Shown: positions 44,296-54,285 of the stretch, in pieces
How positions within the stretch are numbered: position 1 is the stretch's first letter
Layout: every line of letters begins with the position of its first letter
Position numbers and translations under genes: made by a program
Assembly: GCF_900198655.1 (NCBI RefSeq)
Contig: NZ_FZPO01000008.1
Coordinates: 1-64,000, forward strand
Source: Helicobacter equorum
GTDB lineage: Bacteria; Campylobacterota; Campylobacteria; Campylobacterales; Helicobacteraceae
Direction: 5' to 3'
Length of the DNA: 64,000 nucleotides
The notes under the pieces: model-generated
Databases searched by the model: none
What the model saw: the letters and a program-made list of their open reading frames with translations, nothing else
Told to the model about the DNA's origin: nothing

Positions 44296-44405
44296 TTTGC
44301 ACCTAAAATAGTATAAAATTTTTATTTTTTAGATTCTAGCAAAATTTTGTTTTAAGACATAATGGATTTTATGCAGATAGGTTTTAGATTACATAAGGAG
44401 CTAGT

Positions 44406-45017
44406 TTGCAGATTTTGCAACAATCTTTTGGAGCATACCAAACGCATTGTTATATTGTGGATCTACCACAGGGACAGCTTATTATAGATCCCGGTGAAAA
44501 TGCTAGTGAGTGGGTGATTGCGCATTGTTCTAAACCATTGGCTATTTTGAATACACACGGACATTTTGATCATATATGGGATAATGCCTCTCTTCAGAGA
44601 CATTTTGAGGGTATCCCACTCATTTGTCATACACTTGATGCGTTTTTGTTGCAAAGTGATGTGTTTGATTTGGGACTTACTCCAAGCAACCCAACATTTC
44701 TTATTAAGGCACATAAATCCAAACAAACACTTATACTTGAGGGCATAGAAATAAACTTTCATCATTTTCCCGGACATACACCAGGGTGCTGTATGATAGA
44801 AATAAACGGACATATTTTTAGCGGAGATTTTATTTTTTATCGCAGTATTGGTAGGAGTGATTTTGCGTATTCTAATCCTGATGATATGCGTGAGTCTCTG
44901 TTGCGTTTTGAATCTATGCAAGAGTTGGCTACAATGCCTGTATATCCTGGTCATGGAGAGGGGACTATGGCTCGTGATGAGCAAGCAAATGTAAAATTTT
45001 GGATTTCTAGGGTGTGA
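44406..45017 (+). CDS. MBL-fold metallo-hydrolase (glyoxalase II-like)
   Basis: A 203-residue protein from a TTG at 44406 (AAGGAG six bases upstream). Zinc ligands are seen in NTHGHFDH (HxHxDH, about 49-56), in HFPGHTPGC (about 120-128), in the metal-bridging Asp of FSGDFIFYRSIGR, and in VYPGHGEG. The domain resembles the small glyoxalase II-like hydrolases. The substrate is unknown. A ThiF-like gene begins at its stop codon. Confidence 0.9.
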   Translation: MQILQQSFGAYQTHCYIVDLPQGQLIIDPGENASEWVIAHCSKPLAILNTHGHFDHIWDNASLQRHFEGIPLICHTLDAFLLQSDVFDLGLTPSNPTFLIKAHKSKQTLILEGIEINFHHFPGHTPGCCMIEINGHIFSGDFIFYRSIGRSDFAYSNPDDMRESLLRFESMQELATMPVYPGHGEGTMARDEQANVKFWISRV

Positions 45018-45019
45018 TT

Positions 45020-45784
45020 ATGCTTAGTCAATCTCATAAACAACGATATTCACGCGCTATTAACCTTCCAAATGTTGGTGAGGAAGGACAATTAAAGCTT
45101 TTAGACGCTAGTGTGCTCATTGTGGGCGTTGGTGCTATTGGTTCGATTGCTAGCACATATTTAAGTGCGACAGGAGTGGGGAGAATAGGCTTAATCGATT
45201 TTGATACGATTGATATTGGTGATTTACAACATCAAGTTTTGTATGAAACCTCTTTTCTTAATCGCCCAAAAGTGCGATCTGCACAAGCAAAACTCCAAAA
45301 AATGAATCCAGATATTACTATTGAGGGTTATTTTGAGGCTCTTGATGTGCATAATGCCCTAAAAATTATTCAAAATTATGATTTTATTATCGATGCGACA
45401 AATAATCTTCATACGACATTTTTAGTTAATCAAGCGTGTGTGATGGCAAAGAAGCCATTTAGTATTGCTGGATATTATCAATATCAAGGGCAGATTATGA
45501 CACATATTCCTAGTAGTGCGTGTTTTTCGTGTATCTTTGAGGCACTGCCCCCTCAAGAATTACGCAGAAGTTTTCAAGGTGGTGTTTGCGGATTTAGCAC
45601 CGGAATTTTAGGTTCTATGCAAGCAGGAGAGGCTTTGAAATATTTCTTGCACAAAGATACACCAAACTTGCATACTACATTGCTTATCGATTGTCTTGGG
45701 GTGTTTGATACGCAAACATTGTATTTTAAAAAACTCATAAGATCCAAAAACCCTTCTTGCCCAGTTTGTTCTAAAAACGCTTAA
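45020..45784 (+). CDS. ThiF/MoeB/HesA-family E1-like adenylyltransferase
   Basis: A protein of 254 residues from ATG 45020, chosen because AGGG lies at better spacing than for a GTG at 45014. The nucleotide-binding loop is LIVGVGAIGSIAS (about 30-42). The RYSRAINLPNVGEEGQLKL start, DFDTIDIGDLQHQVLY, and zinc-binding Cys pairs CFSC and CPVC are all MoeB/ThiF features. It would adenylate the C-terminal glycine of a small sulfur carrier (MoaD, ThiS or another). Which carrier is served cannot be told here. Confidence 0.88.
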   Translation: MLSQSHKQRYSRAINLPNVGEEGQLKLLDASVLIVGVGAIGSIASTYLSATGVGRIGLIDFDTIDIGDLQHQVLYETSFLNRPKVRSAQAKLQKMNPDITIEGYFEALDVHNALKIIQNYDFIIDATNNLHTTFLVNQACVMAKKPFSIAGYYQYQGQIMTHIPSSACFSCIFEALPPQELRRSFQGGVCGFSTGILGSMQAGEALKYFLHKDTPNLHTTLLIDCLGVFDTQTLYFKKLIRSKNPSCPVCSKNA

Positions 45785-45841
45785 GTCTTGCAATTTGAGA
45801 ATGCTTTTTGCTTAAAAAGTATAAACTTCTAAGGGCTTGAC

Positions 45842-46612
45842 ATGGATTTAACGACGATTATGGGTATGGTTTTGGCGGTTACAAGTATCTCCATTGGGGA
45901 TATTTTGGAAGGTGGGAATCCACTGCATGTGATTCACTTAAGCTCCGTGATGATTGTGATCCCAACAGCAGCATTTTCGGCGATGACAGCCACACATGGT
46001 TCGTATATCAAGGGTGCTTATAAGGAATTAAAATTAGCATTTTTGAATACGGGAGTAAATCTCAACGAAACGATTCGGCAGCTTGTTGAGCTTTCTACAA
46101 TGGCTCGTAAAGATGGGGTGCTTTCTTTGGAGGGTAAGGCAGCGCAGATAGAAGATGATTTTTTACGCAAGGCACTTGGTATGATTATCGATGGGCGTGA
46201 TGCGCATGCCGTGCGTGAGGATATGGAGATTCAAATCGAGGTGCTAGAAGAATATTATCATGGTTGTGCGCATTATTGGGTTACAATGGGTGAAACTTGC
46301 CCTACATTTGGGCTTGTGGGTGCGGTTATGGGGCTTATGCTTGCACTCCAACTTCTTGATGATCCTAAGGCAATGGCGGCAGGGATTTCTGGAGCTTTTA
46401 CCGCGACGGTTACAGGAATTTTTGGGGCTTATGCACTTTTTGGTCCATGGGGACATAAGATTATGGCAAAAAGTAAAGATATTGTGCAAGAAAAAACTTT
46501 GATCGTAGAGGGTGTAGTGAGTATCGCCAATGGTGATAATCCTCGAAACTTAGAGGAAAAACTCTTAGGATTCATTAAACCCGGTGAGCCAAAAATTTCA
46601 CAATTTGAATAG
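45842..46612 (+). CDS. motA: Flagellar motor stator protein MotA
   Basis: A 256-residue protein with four helices. Conserved features are GGNPLHVIHLSSVMIVIPTA near the N-terminus and the ECPTFG-like TCPTFGLVGAVMGLMLAL in helix 3. It forms the proton channel with MotB, and its cytoplasmic loop acts on FliG. It is followed after 8 bases by motB. Confidence 0.96.
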   Translation: MDLTTIMGMVLAVTSISIGDILEGGNPLHVIHLSSVMIVIPTAAFSAMTATHGSYIKGAYKELKLAFLNTGVNLNETIRQLVELSTMARKDGVLSLEGKAAQIEDDFLRKALGMIIDGRDAHAVREDMEIQIEVLEEYYHGCAHYWVTMGETCPTFGLVGAVMGLMLALQLLDDPKAMAAGISGAFTATVTGIFGAYALFGPWGHKIMAKSKDIVQEKTLIVEGVVSIANGDNPRNLEEKLLGFIKPGEPKISQFE

Positions 46613-46620
46613 GAAGTAAT

Positions 46621-47373
46621 ATGGCAAAAAAGAAAAAGTGTCCTGAGTGTGCAGCTGGTGAAAAGTGGGCGGTGCCATACGCGGATTTTCTCTCCCTTTT
46701 GCTTGCACTTTTTATTGCATTGTGGGCGATTTCTTCTACAAGTCCTGAAAAGACAAAAGCGCTTAAAGAAGCTTTTATCACTATTTTTGATTATCCTATC
46801 ACTATGCCTCTACCTTCGCCTGTAGATCAAGATTCTGGAAATTATGAAGGAAATGATGCTGATGAAAACTCACTATCTTCTGGTCCTATTTCTGAACAAG
46901 GCATACCATCGGATATACAAGCTGATATTGGTGGTGTGCTAGAGCAGACAGATTCTGGGGCATTTTTGCGCTTACCTTCTCAAATTCTCTTTGAAGCAGG
47001 TGTAGCAGAGATTACTAATAGTGATAATTTTACTTACCTTGAGAGACTTGTAACAATCATTAAGGCATATCCGGAATATGTGCATTTAGATGTCCGTGGT
47101 TATACCGATGATAGCCCACTTCCTGTGGGATCACCCTACAAAGATCAATATGCTCTTTCAAGTGCTAGAGCTATTAATGTCATGAATGAACTTGTCCAAA
47201 AAGGCATACAGCCACATAGAATCTCTATCTCTGGATATGGACCTTATGATCCTATCGTACCAAATGATACGCCACAAAATCGCACTAGAAATAATCGTGT
47301 GGAGATATTTTTCTTTGTGAGCAAGAATAATGCATCAAAGATTCAATCACTGCTAGAAAAACAAAATCAATAA
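46621..47373 (+). CDS. motB: Flagellar motor stator protein MotB
   Basis: A 250-residue protein with one N-terminal helix holding the proton-binding Asp22 (WAVPYADFLSLLLALFIALWA) and a C-terminal OmpA-like peptidoglycan-binding domain (HLDVRGYTDDSPLP, SSARAINVMNELVQKG, NRTRNNRVEIFF). It anchors the stator to the wall. Its stop codon lies inside a long inverted repeat that serves as terminator. Confidence 0.96.
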   Translation: MAKKKKCPECAAGEKWAVPYADFLSLLLALFIALWAISSTSPEKTKALKEAFITIFDYPITMPLPSPVDQDSGNYEGNDADENSLSSGPISEQGIPSDIQADIGGVLEQTDSGAFLRLPSQILFEAGVAEITNSDNFTYLERLVTIIKAYPEYVHLDVRGYTDDSPLPVGSPYKDQYALSSARAINVMNELVQKGIQPHRISISGYGPYDPIVPNDTPQNRTRNNRVEIFFFVSKNNASKIQSLLEKQNQ

Positions 47374-47395
47374 GATTAAATCTTATTGATTTTGT
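47361..47395. terminator. Bidirectional terminator across the motB stop codon
   Basis: A perfect 17-bp inverted repeat around a single central A, starting ACAAAATCAATAAGATT. The stop codon TAA of motB is in the left arm. Both strands continue in T-rich sequence (TTTTGTTAC on plus; TTTTGTTTTTC on minus), so it can serve the convergent motB and kefB-like genes. Just after it, ATTGATCTTCT occurs twice in tandem (47438-47459), spanning the antiporter stop. Confidence 0.7.
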
Positions 47396-47446
47396 TACAA
47401 GTGTAACTTCTTATAAATCCTTTATGATATGAATATTATTGATCTT

Positions 47447-49138
47447 CTATTGATCTTCTTGGGCGATAGCAATGCACACGATCATATTTGCAATTTCTGA
47501 TGGTTCATCGATCACGGCACTAAAATCCAACCAATTGATACCATCTTTTTTGCCCTGTGCATTCATGCGAGTAAAAATCTTACAAACTGGGGCAAGAGTT
47601 CGAATCTTGTCATAAATACTACGCGTTTCATATACAGAATCTATTGCAATTATGACTCCTGCGCATTCTTGGAGTCCTATTTGGTGGAAAATATTGCCAT
47701 ATAAGAGATTTGCAAAAATCACATTATCGCCCTTATCCAATCCGCTACGCACATTTGTAGGATTATTGTCTATGGCAACATATTCTTTGCCATGTTCTTG
47801 AAGTTTTTTGACTATTTCTTGACCTATATTTCCATAACCACACACAATGTAGTGATTGCGTAAATCTGTCGTGGTAGATGGTAAATCTTGTTGAGTAGGT
47901 TCTGTGAGGATATGAAGTTTTGTGAGAATAAAGTCTGTAAGATTTTCTAGTTTTTCTAGAATAAATGGTGTGGCAACCATTGAAAAAATCACCATGAGCG
48001 TAAGGAACTGGTAAATTTCTTCTGGTGTGATACTCTCAAGGAAACCTTGTGGCAAAATGTATTGTATAAATCCACCTTCTGGTTTGAGGTTAAGGACTTG
48101 GCGAGAGCTCGCAATAAGAAATATAGCAAAGGAGAACTCTCCGATTTGTGAGAGAGAAAGGGCTGTTTTTAGAGCTATTCTATCACCACAAAAGAAGCGC
48201 AAAAAAGCATACACAACAAGTGTTTTACCAAGTATTGTGCAAACAATGAGGATAGCAATTGGAAAAAAATAGTGCATTAAGAAATCTAGCTTTACCTGCA
48301 TACCAATGGTGATAAAAAACACACCAAGTAAAATATCGCGGAAATTTACCAATACAGATTCTACTTGATAGCGATACGGAGTATTTGAGATAATCATACC
48401 TGCCAAAAATGCTCCGAGTGAGGCTGAAAATCCTGAATGACTACTAATAAGTGAAGAGCCTAGCACGATGAGTAGCACGGCGGCGACAAAAATTTCATCG
48501 GTATTCATACCAGCTGTGAAGCGTAAGATTTTTTTTGCAAGGTATTTGCCGGGAAAAAAGAGCACAAATAGCAAAATTACAATAGAGATAAAGGTATTTA
48601 GTAACATTTCAGAAAGCACGAGATCTTTGTTACTCATCATCGCAATCATCAGTAAGATAGGAATAACAGCAATATCTTGCATAATCAAGATTCCCACAGA
48701 ACTTTTTCCATACCCTGTTTCTAGTTGCCGTGAATCTTTGAGATATTTAAGAACAATTGCAGTTGATGAGAGGCTAAGCGCACTTGCTATGATGAGCGAG
48801 GTATGAAGTCCAAAACCAAAGAAATAATAATTGCCTACAAAAAACAATACCATACTAAGCACAAGCTGCATACTCCCAAAAAATACAACTTCTTGTTTCA
48901 TTTGACGCATTTTATTAAAACTAAACTCAACACCAATAAGGAACATCAAAAAGACAATTCCATATTCTGCAACATCTCGTAAATGTCCTGTGTCTTCGGA
49001 GTTTAGGCGCACAAAATGCGAAACAACTACACCTGTAACAATATAACCAAGAAGCACAGGGATTTTGAGCTTACTAAAAACAATGCCAAATACTACACTT
49101 AGTGCAAGTGCAAGAGTAATGGTAGTAACTAAATCCAT
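47447..49138 (-). CDS. CPA2 cation:proton antiporter with RCK domain (KefB/KefC-like)
   Basis: A 563-residue protein. The N-terminal 390 residues have about 12 helices of the sodium/hydrogen exchanger fold (GYIVTGVVVSHF, EYGIVFLMFLIGVEFS, ALSLSSTAIVLKYL, SLGAFLAGMIISN). A cytoplasmic RCK-N/TrkA-N domain follows (YIVCGYGNIGQEIVKKL, about 423-439). This matches glutathione-gated potassium efflux systems. The specific ion is not certain. Confidence 0.9.
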   Translation of the reverse strand: MDLVTTITLALALSVVFGIVFSKLKIPVLLGYIVTGVVVSHFVRLNSEDTGHLRDVAEYGIVFLMFLIGVEFSFNKMRQMKQEVVFFGSMQLVLSMVLFFVGNYYFFGFGLHTSLIIASALSLSSTAIVLKYLKDSRQLETGYGKSSVGILIMQDIAVIPILLMIAMMSNKDLVLSEMLLNTFISIVILLFVLFFPGKYLAKKILRFTAGMNTDEIFVAAVLLIVLGSSLISSHSGFSASLGAFLAGMIISNTPYRYQVESVLVNFRDILLGVFFITIGMQVKLDFLMHYFFPIAILIVCTILGKTLVVYAFLRFFCGDRIALKTALSLSQIGEFSFAIFLIASSRQVLNLKPEGGFIQYILPQGFLESITPEEIYQFLTLMVIFSMVATPFILEKLENLTDFILTKLHILTEPTQQDLPSTTTDLRNHYIVCGYGNIGQEIVKKLQEHGKEYVAIDNNPTNVRSGLDKGDNVIFANLLYGNIFHQIGLQECAGVIIAIDSVYETRSIYDKIRTLAPVCKIFTRMNAQGKKDGINWLDFSAVIDEPSEIANMIVCIAIAQEDQ

Positions 49139-49153
49139 AATTTTCCTTTGATT

Positions 49154-49894
49154 TTATATACAAACATCGTGACTATGCACTTTGATACTAAAGGTTTTTG
49201 CCCATTGATAGATGGCTTGTAATTCTTTGGTGTTGTCTTGCTGATTTGGGGAATTATGTGTAAAAAGTGGTGGCAAGACATTCACATCACCTTTGTAATC
49301 AATTTTTGCTTGAATGAGTAAAAGTGTAGCAGATTTTTGACTTAAAGGATAGACAAACTGCATATTTTGTAAAAAAAATCCTGCATTTCTTAGGGCGAAT
49401 AAGAAATTATACGATTCACGTGCATCATAACACATGAGCAAATTTCCTCTTGGTTTGAGCAAACGCTTGATATATTTGGTGAGTTTATCAAGTGGCATAG
49501 AATCTTGCACCCGTGCGATATTTTTTCGTGCATTTGGGCTTTTTATGATATTGGCATTATAAAATGGCGGATTTGAGATAATGACATCAAAGAGTCCTTG
49601 GGCTTGAAAATCAAAAATGTTTTTATTGTGGATAATCGCTTCTTTGGCAAAATCTGTGTTGTGTGCATTGATTTGTGCGAGTGCACAAGTTTTTGAATCT
49701 AGCTCAACCATTTCTAAGCGAAGTGGTATTTCTCGCGCACACAAAAGTCCGATGATACCACTTCCTGCACCAATGTCTAGGACTCGATTATGAGGCTTGA
49801 GAAAGTCTTTGGCAAAATGTGCAAGGATAAGACTATCGGTGTTGTAACAATATCCATCGCTAAATTGATAAATGGCTAAGGGTTTTTGAACCAT
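49154..49894 (-). CDS. N6-adenine methyltransferase of TrmN6/YfiC type
   Basis: A 246-residue protein. SAM motif I VLDIGAGSGIIGLLCAREIP lies at about 39-58, and the N6-adenine motif NPPFYNAN follows at about 108-115. The N-terminal YQFSDGYCYNTDSLILAHF fits YfiC-like tRNA1(Val) A37 methyltransferases. It overlaps ribD by 19 bases and is the last gene of the minus-strand run beginning at rnc. The RNA target is inferred from family. Confidence 0.82.
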   Translation of the reverse strand: MVQKPLAIYQFSDGYCYNTDSLILAHFAKDFLKPHNRVLDIGAGSGIIGLLCAREIPLRLEMVELDSKTCALAQINAHNTDFAKEAIIHNKNIFDFQAQGLFDVIISNPPFYNANIIKSPNARKNIARVQDSMPLDKLTKYIKRLLKPRGNLLMCYDARESYNFLFALRNAGFFLQNMQFVYPLSQKSATLLLIQAKIDYKGDVNVLPPLFTHNSPNQQDNTKELQAIYQWAKTFSIKVHSHDVCI

Positions 49895-50952
49895 AGACTG
49901 ATATCCCCTGTGTGTGAAGTAGCGTGTAAAAGATCTAATGTGTATAATGCATCGTGTGTTGTGTTTGATGAAGCGTGTAGGAAGGCATTTGGATAGAAAT
50001 TTGGCGCGATATGCAATAGCACCATATCTATATCTTGTTGTAGAGTGGCTAGTAGCCCAAAACCACCTTCAATGATACAAAAGCCTCTGTGTGTGTCTAG
50101 CGAATCTGGACTATGGCAGATTTTTGCAGGGCGTGAAGTAAAATGTGGATTGATTGTTGGTGTAAGTGTAGATCGCGTCAGAATCTCGACATTTGGTGTA
50201 TGTGTGGCATCATACGGTGGTGTGGCAAAGCGAGAATCTAGGCGTGGCATGTCGGTGCGAAAGGTTTCTCCAGAGATAATAATTGTATCGCTTACGGAGC
50301 GTTGGTTATGTGTAAAAATTTGCGTGGCTTTTTGTGAAATTTGTCCGCTTGTGTAGTCGCCATTTATACGCATAGCAAGTTTAAAAAGCCTAAAATATCC
50401 ATTATTTTGCCAACATACAAAAGGATATAGCAAAGCTTGTGCTTCTTCTTTACAGATTCCACGCACGACTTCTATGCCAGCTTGTTGCAGGGTTTTTGTG
50501 CCACCACTTGCTTGTGTATGTGGATCGCTAGTGCCTATAACAACGCGTTTTGGACGCATAGCCTTGGTGAGTTCGACACAAGGAGGCGTTTTGCCAAAAT
50601 GTGTGCAAGGTTCTAGAGTTACATATAGTGTGTAGTTTTGAAACAAGCCTTGCGCATTTTGGATAAGGAATGTATGGAGTGCTTCACTTTGTTGTGTAAG
50701 TGGTAAGCTAAGAAGTGAATCTAAGTGTGCGATGAGGTCTAGTTTTCCTTGGTGTGTAAAAAGTTTGTGCGCACCATAGGCAAAAGCTAAAACTTCTGCG
50801 TGTGGCGCTCCCGCTTTTTGGTGTGCTTGGAGGCTTATGATTCCATATTGTGGTGCATACAGCAATGCACCCACGCTAGGGTTTGGTAGTGCTAGGGTTT
50901 GGTATTCCCACGCTTTGTTGATAGCACATTGCAGCAATAGAGTATCAAGCAT
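49876..50952 (-). CDS. ribD: Bifunctional riboflavin biosynthesis protein RibD
   Basis: A 358-residue protein. The deaminase part has the zinc motif HAEVLAFAYG (about 51-60) and PCTHFGKTPPC. The reductase part starts near FKLAMRINGDYTSG and ends with IIEGGFGLLATL. It carries out the second and third steps of riboflavin synthesis. It overlaps the end of rimP by 8 bases. Confidence 0.92.
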   Translation of the reverse strand: MLDTLLLQCAINKAWEYQTLALPNPSVGALLYAPQYGIISLQAHQKAGAPHAEVLAFAYGAHKLFTHQGKLDLIAHLDSLLSLPLTQQSEALHTFLIQNAQGLFQNYTLYVTLEPCTHFGKTPPCVELTKAMRPKRVVIGTSDPHTQASGGTKTLQQAGIEVVRGICKEEAQALLYPFVCWQNNGYFRLFKLAMRINGDYTSGQISQKATQIFTHNQRSVSDTIIISGETFRTDMPRLDSRFATPPYDATHTPNVEILTRSTLTPTINPHFTSRPAKICHSPDSLDTHRGFCIIEGGFGLLATLQQDIDMVLLHIAPNFYPNAFLHASSNTTHDALYTLDLLHATSHTGDISLWFKNP

Positions 50953-51403
50953 TGAATCTAAAAAGAGTTTTGACTTTTTTTATTTCAGCAAAAGGAATGT
51001 TTGGTGCGTTTTCTAGGCTGATACTTTCTTCATCACACGCACATAAAATCCCTTCAATCACACTTTTGTCTTTGAGAGTTACACATATTTCCTCGCCTAT
51101 ACTTAGGGTGAAATGTTGTGGTTTTTTGAGTGTGCGCTCTAATCCCGGTGAGCTAACTTCTAAATGATAGGCTTGAGATTGCGTAAGGGCAACATCAAGA
51201 AGCGGAGAGAGTGCAGTGCTAAAAAGTGCACATTCATCAAGTGTGATATGAGGACGCAAGGCTTTAGAATCATCATAGGGCTTGGTGAGTGAAACGCGCA
51301 AGATATTTTGTTCATTTTCTTTAACCCACGCAATATCATATAGCACAAAACCCATGGATTGTGCAAGTTTAGAGATTTGGATTTCTAGGGAAGATTCAAT
51401 CAT
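50945..51403 (-). CDS. rimP: Ribosome maturation factor RimP
   Basis: The ATG at 51403 (AAAGGAG upstream) gives 152 residues; the longer open frame to 51517 lies inside rbfA. The fold features LAQSMGFVLYDIAWVKENEQNILRVSL and YHLEVSSPGLERTLKKPQHF are typical. It assists 30S subunit maturation. It overlaps rbfA by 8 bases. Confidence 0.92.
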   Translation of the reverse strand: MIESSLEIQISKLAQSMGFVLYDIAWVKENEQNILRVSLTKPYDDSKALRPHITLDECALFSTALSPLLDVALTQSQAYHLEVSSPGLERTLKKPQHFTLSIGEEICVTLKDKSVIEGILCACDEESISLENAPNIPFAEIKKVKTLFRFNA

Positions 51404-51758
51404 TACCACTCCTTTGGTTTTTGATTTGTTCAAAGAGTGCATCAAGACTTTTACTTGTATTGAGTTCATCATCAAACACAAAGCTAAAATCAGGGCATTT
51501 AAACCAATCTGTCGCACTTAGGACATATTCACGCAAGATAGATTTTGCTCTATTGAGGTGCGTGAGAATCTTATTTTGTTGATCTTTGTCAAATCCGCTA
51601 GATTCTATAAAAACTTTTGCATGATATTTGCCTTTAGAGCAGAGGACTTTGGTAACGCTTAATGAGTGAAGCAAGGGATCATGCAATTCGCTAAGTGCCG
51701 TGGTTAGCACTTCTTGTAAAAGTGCTTGGGTTTTTTGAATCTTGATAGTCTTATCCAT
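51396..51758 (-). CDS. rbfA: 30S ribosome-binding factor RbfA
   Basis: The ATG at 51758 (MDKTIKIQKTQALLQEVLTTAL) gives 120 residues, close to the family length. The KH-like fold patterns LHDPLLHSLSVTKVLCSKGKYHAKVFI and LREYVLSATDWFKCPDFSFVFDD are visible. It is needed for 16S 5'-end processing and cold adaptation. An upstream frame start at 51809 would lie inside gltX. The pair with rimP is common. Confidence 0.9.
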   Translation of the reverse strand: MDKTIKIQKTQALLQEVLTTALSELHDPLLHSLSVTKVLCSKGKYHAKVFIESSGFDKDQQNKILTHLNRAKSILREYVLSATDWFKCPDFSFVFDDELNTSKSLDALFEQIKNQRSGND

Positions 51759-51766
51759 ACAGGCAC

Positions 51767-53179
51767 CTATTGATGTGAATTTAGCAAGGTGTGCAAACGC
51801 TTTGTACATTCTTGCACCCCTAAGACAAAAATCGCTACTCCCATAGCGATACCACCACCTTTGCCCAAAATACCTAATCGCAAAAGTGGCATAATTTGCC
51901 CAATTTTGAGTTGGTGCGTATCGCCAAAAGCATGTAAGGCAGATTCTATATCGCTAGGACTATCTGCACAAAGCGTAGGGAGAAAAGCACAGAGTTTTTG
52001 AATAATCCCTTTGCCTTGTGAATCTAATTTTTTTAGCAATTTAAGATCATAGATGGTGGGTGCTTTGAGGATTTCATTGTACTGGGTGGCAAATTCTACT
52101 AGTGTTTTGCTTCGATCTTTGAGTTCTCCAAAAAGTGAATCTAGGGCTTGTGGGGTTGCATTGATACCCTCATATGTTTCCAAACTTTGCACACCAAAAT
52201 CCTTTAGGAGTTCTACAAGTTTAGCATTTGGTGTTTGCTTGATGTAGTGTTGGTTAAGCCATAAGAGTTTTTCTTGATTATAGCTTGAGGGGGCCGTATT
52301 AAGTGTGTAGGGATCAAAGATTTCTAAAAGCCTTGAGAGTGAAAAAATCTCTTCATCACCATAGCTCCATCCAAGTCGCACAAGAAAATTTAGTAATGCT
52401 TCTGGGAGATAGCCCATTTTTTGATAATCCATAACCCCCATAGCACCATCGCGTTTGCTAAGTTTTTTCCCCTCTAGACTTAAAATCATAGGCACATGAA
52501 AAAATTTTGGAATCTCAAAGTCCAAAGCCTGATATACAATAATTTGCTTAGGTGTATTGCTTATGTGATCATCACCACGTATGACATCACTAACCCCCAT
52601 AAGTGCATCATCAATTGCCACCACAAAATTATATGTAGGAGTACCATCGGCTCTAGCAATGACAAAGTCATCAAGCTCTTTGGCATGCACGCTTATGACA
52701 CCTTTTACACCATCATGAAATTCTATTGTGCCATCTAATGGTGCTTTAATCCGCACTACAGGTGTAATTCCCTCTGGCGGTGTGCCTTTAAAATCACGAT
52801 AGCGATTGTCATATTTCCATACCTTGCCTTGTGCTTGTGCTTCTTCCCGCTTGGTGTCTAATTCCTCTTTACTCATATAGCAATAATACGCTTTGCCATC
52901 ATCTAGGAGTTTTTGAATATATTCTGTGTATATATCAAAGCGTTTGCTTTGGTAAAAAACCTCTCGATCATAGCTTAATCCCACCCACTCAAAAGATTGG
53001 ATAATTGCTTGTGTTGCTTGTTGGGAATTGCGCGCCATGTCTGTATCTTCGATACGGAGTAAAAATTCGCCATTGTGTCTTTTGGCATAGAGATAATTAA
53101 AAAGTGCTGTGCGTAAGCCTCCTATGTGTAAATAGCCTGTTGGAGAAGGTGCAAAACGCGTAATGATTTTTCGTGCCAT
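51767..53179 (-). CDS. gltX: Glutamate--tRNA ligase
   Basis: The ATG at 53179 (AAAGG seven bases upstream) gives 470 residues; an ATG at 53185 is too close to that site. It has the HIGH-type motif PSPTGYLHIGGLRTALFN (about 10-27) and the KMSKS-type motif KLSKRDG. It charges tRNA-Glu, and in organisms without GlnRS a GluRS also charges tRNA-Gln for GatCAB. Helicobacter often has two GluRS copies; which one this is cannot be told. The start overlaps the aroC stop (TAATG). Confidence 0.94.
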   Translation of the reverse strand: MARKIITRFAPSPTGYLHIGGLRTALFNYLYAKRHNGEFLLRIEDTDMARNSQQATQAIIQSFEWVGLSYDREVFYQSKRFDIYTEYIQKLLDDGKAYYCYMSKEELDTKREEAQAQGKVWKYDNRYRDFKGTPPEGITPVVRIKAPLDGTIEFHDGVKGVISVHAKELDDFVIARADGTPTYNFVVAIDDALMGVSDVIRGDDHISNTPKQIIVYQALDFEIPKFFHVPMILSLEGKKLSKRDGAMGVMDYQKMGYLPEALLNFLVRLGWSYGDEEIFSLSRLLEIFDPYTLNTAPSSYNQEKLLWLNQHYIKQTPNAKLVELLKDFGVQSLETYEGINATPQALDSLFGELKDRSKTLVEFATQYNEILKAPTIYDLKLLKKLDSQGKGIIQKLCAFLPTLCADSPSDIESALHAFGDTHQLKIGQIMPLLRLGILGKGGGIAMGVAIFVLGVQECTKRLHTLLNSHQ

Positions 53180-54285
53180 TAACATTCCTTTGAGATTCTA
53201 GTATAGAGCTTGTGTAAATTTGCCATTGTGCTAGTGGCATTGGCAAGTAGCATATCAGCAAGGATTATAGCAAGTTGTGCTTGTGCGACTATGCTCCCAC
53301 GCACCGCGATACAAGGATCATGACGTCCTTTGATTTGGGATCGCACGACATTACCATATATATCTTGTGTATCTTGAGGGATAAAAATACTTGGAGTAGG
53401 TTTAAAATGCACTTTTATTATAATCTCTTCGCCATTGCTTATGCCACCAAGTATGCCACCGCTATGATTACTCATAAATCCTTTATTGTCCATACAATCG
53501 TTATTTTGTGAGCCTTTGAGTTTGGAAGCATTGCACCCTTCGCCGATTTCTACAGCTTTGACACCATTTAAGCCAAGCATTTGTGCGCCTATGTGTGAAT
53601 CTAGTTTATCATAGAGTGGCTCTCCTAATCCCACAGGCACACCAAATGCTTTAATAAGTGCCACGCCACCGACACTATCGTGTGTATTTTTGGCTTCTAA
53701 AATGGCTTGTTTTTGTGAATATTCTAGTGTTGTATCTAGGGCAAAAATTTCAGAATCTAAGGCTTTTTGGCATTCTAGCAGACTAAAGTCTGTGCGCATA
53801 GATTCTATTTCACCAATACCGATAATGCCACCGCCTACCACAATACCAAATTCTTTGAGGAGAAGTTTTGCGATTGCGCCACTAGCCACTCTAGCCGCAC
53901 TTTCACGAGCCGAACTTCTGCCACCACCTCTATAATCGCGTATGCCATATTTATGAAAATATGTAAAATCCGCGTGGGCTGGACGAAAAATATCTTTAAT
54001 ATTGTTATAATCCTTGCTTTTATTGGCAAGGTTTGGGATAAAAAGTGTAATAGGCGCACCTGTGCTTTTGCCCTCAAACATACCGCTTAAGATTTCTATC
54101 TCATCTGGTTCTTTGCGTTGCGTGGCATAGAGTGTTCTTCCGCCTTGTCGCAAACGCATTTCTTCTCGCATAAATTCTTCATCAATTTCTAATCCTGCAG
54201 GGATTCCATCTATCACGCACCCTATGCCTCTGCCGTGAGATTCTCCAAATGTGCTAATGCGTAGTCTATTGCCAAATGTATTCAT
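53179..54285 (-). CDS. aroC: Chorismate synthase
   Basis: A 368-residue protein from ATG 54285 ([27 protein letters not shown]). The signature [33 protein letters not shown] and the C-terminal [19 protein letters not shown] are standard. It makes chorismate using reduced FMN, the last step of the shikimate pathway. It follows rnc with a short overlap, an order I recall in H. pylori too. Confidence 0.96.
   Translation of the reverse strand: MNTFGNRLRISTFGESHGRGIGCVIDGIPAGLEIDEEFMREEMRLRQGGRTLYATQRKEPDEIEILSGMFEGKSTGAPITLFIPNLANKSKDYNNIKDIFRPAHADFTYFHKYGIRDYRGGGRSSARESAARVASGAIAKLLLKEFGIVVGGGIIGIGEIESMRTDFSLLECQKALDSEIFALDTTLEYSQKQAILEAKNTHDSVGGVALIKAFGVPVGLGEPLYDKLDSHIGAQMLGLNGVKAVEIGEGCNASKLKGSQNNDCMDNKGFMSNHSGGILGGISNGEEIIIKVHFKPTPSIFIPQDTQDIYGNVVRSQIKGRHDPCIAVRGSIVAQAQLAIILADMLLANATSTMANLHKLYTRISKEC

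Noticed and set aside
47600-47625. A tRNA T-arm-like stretch (AAGAGTTCGAATCTT).
   Set aside because: It lies inside the antiporter gene, and no acceptor, D or anticodon arm can be built around it. Chance similarity.
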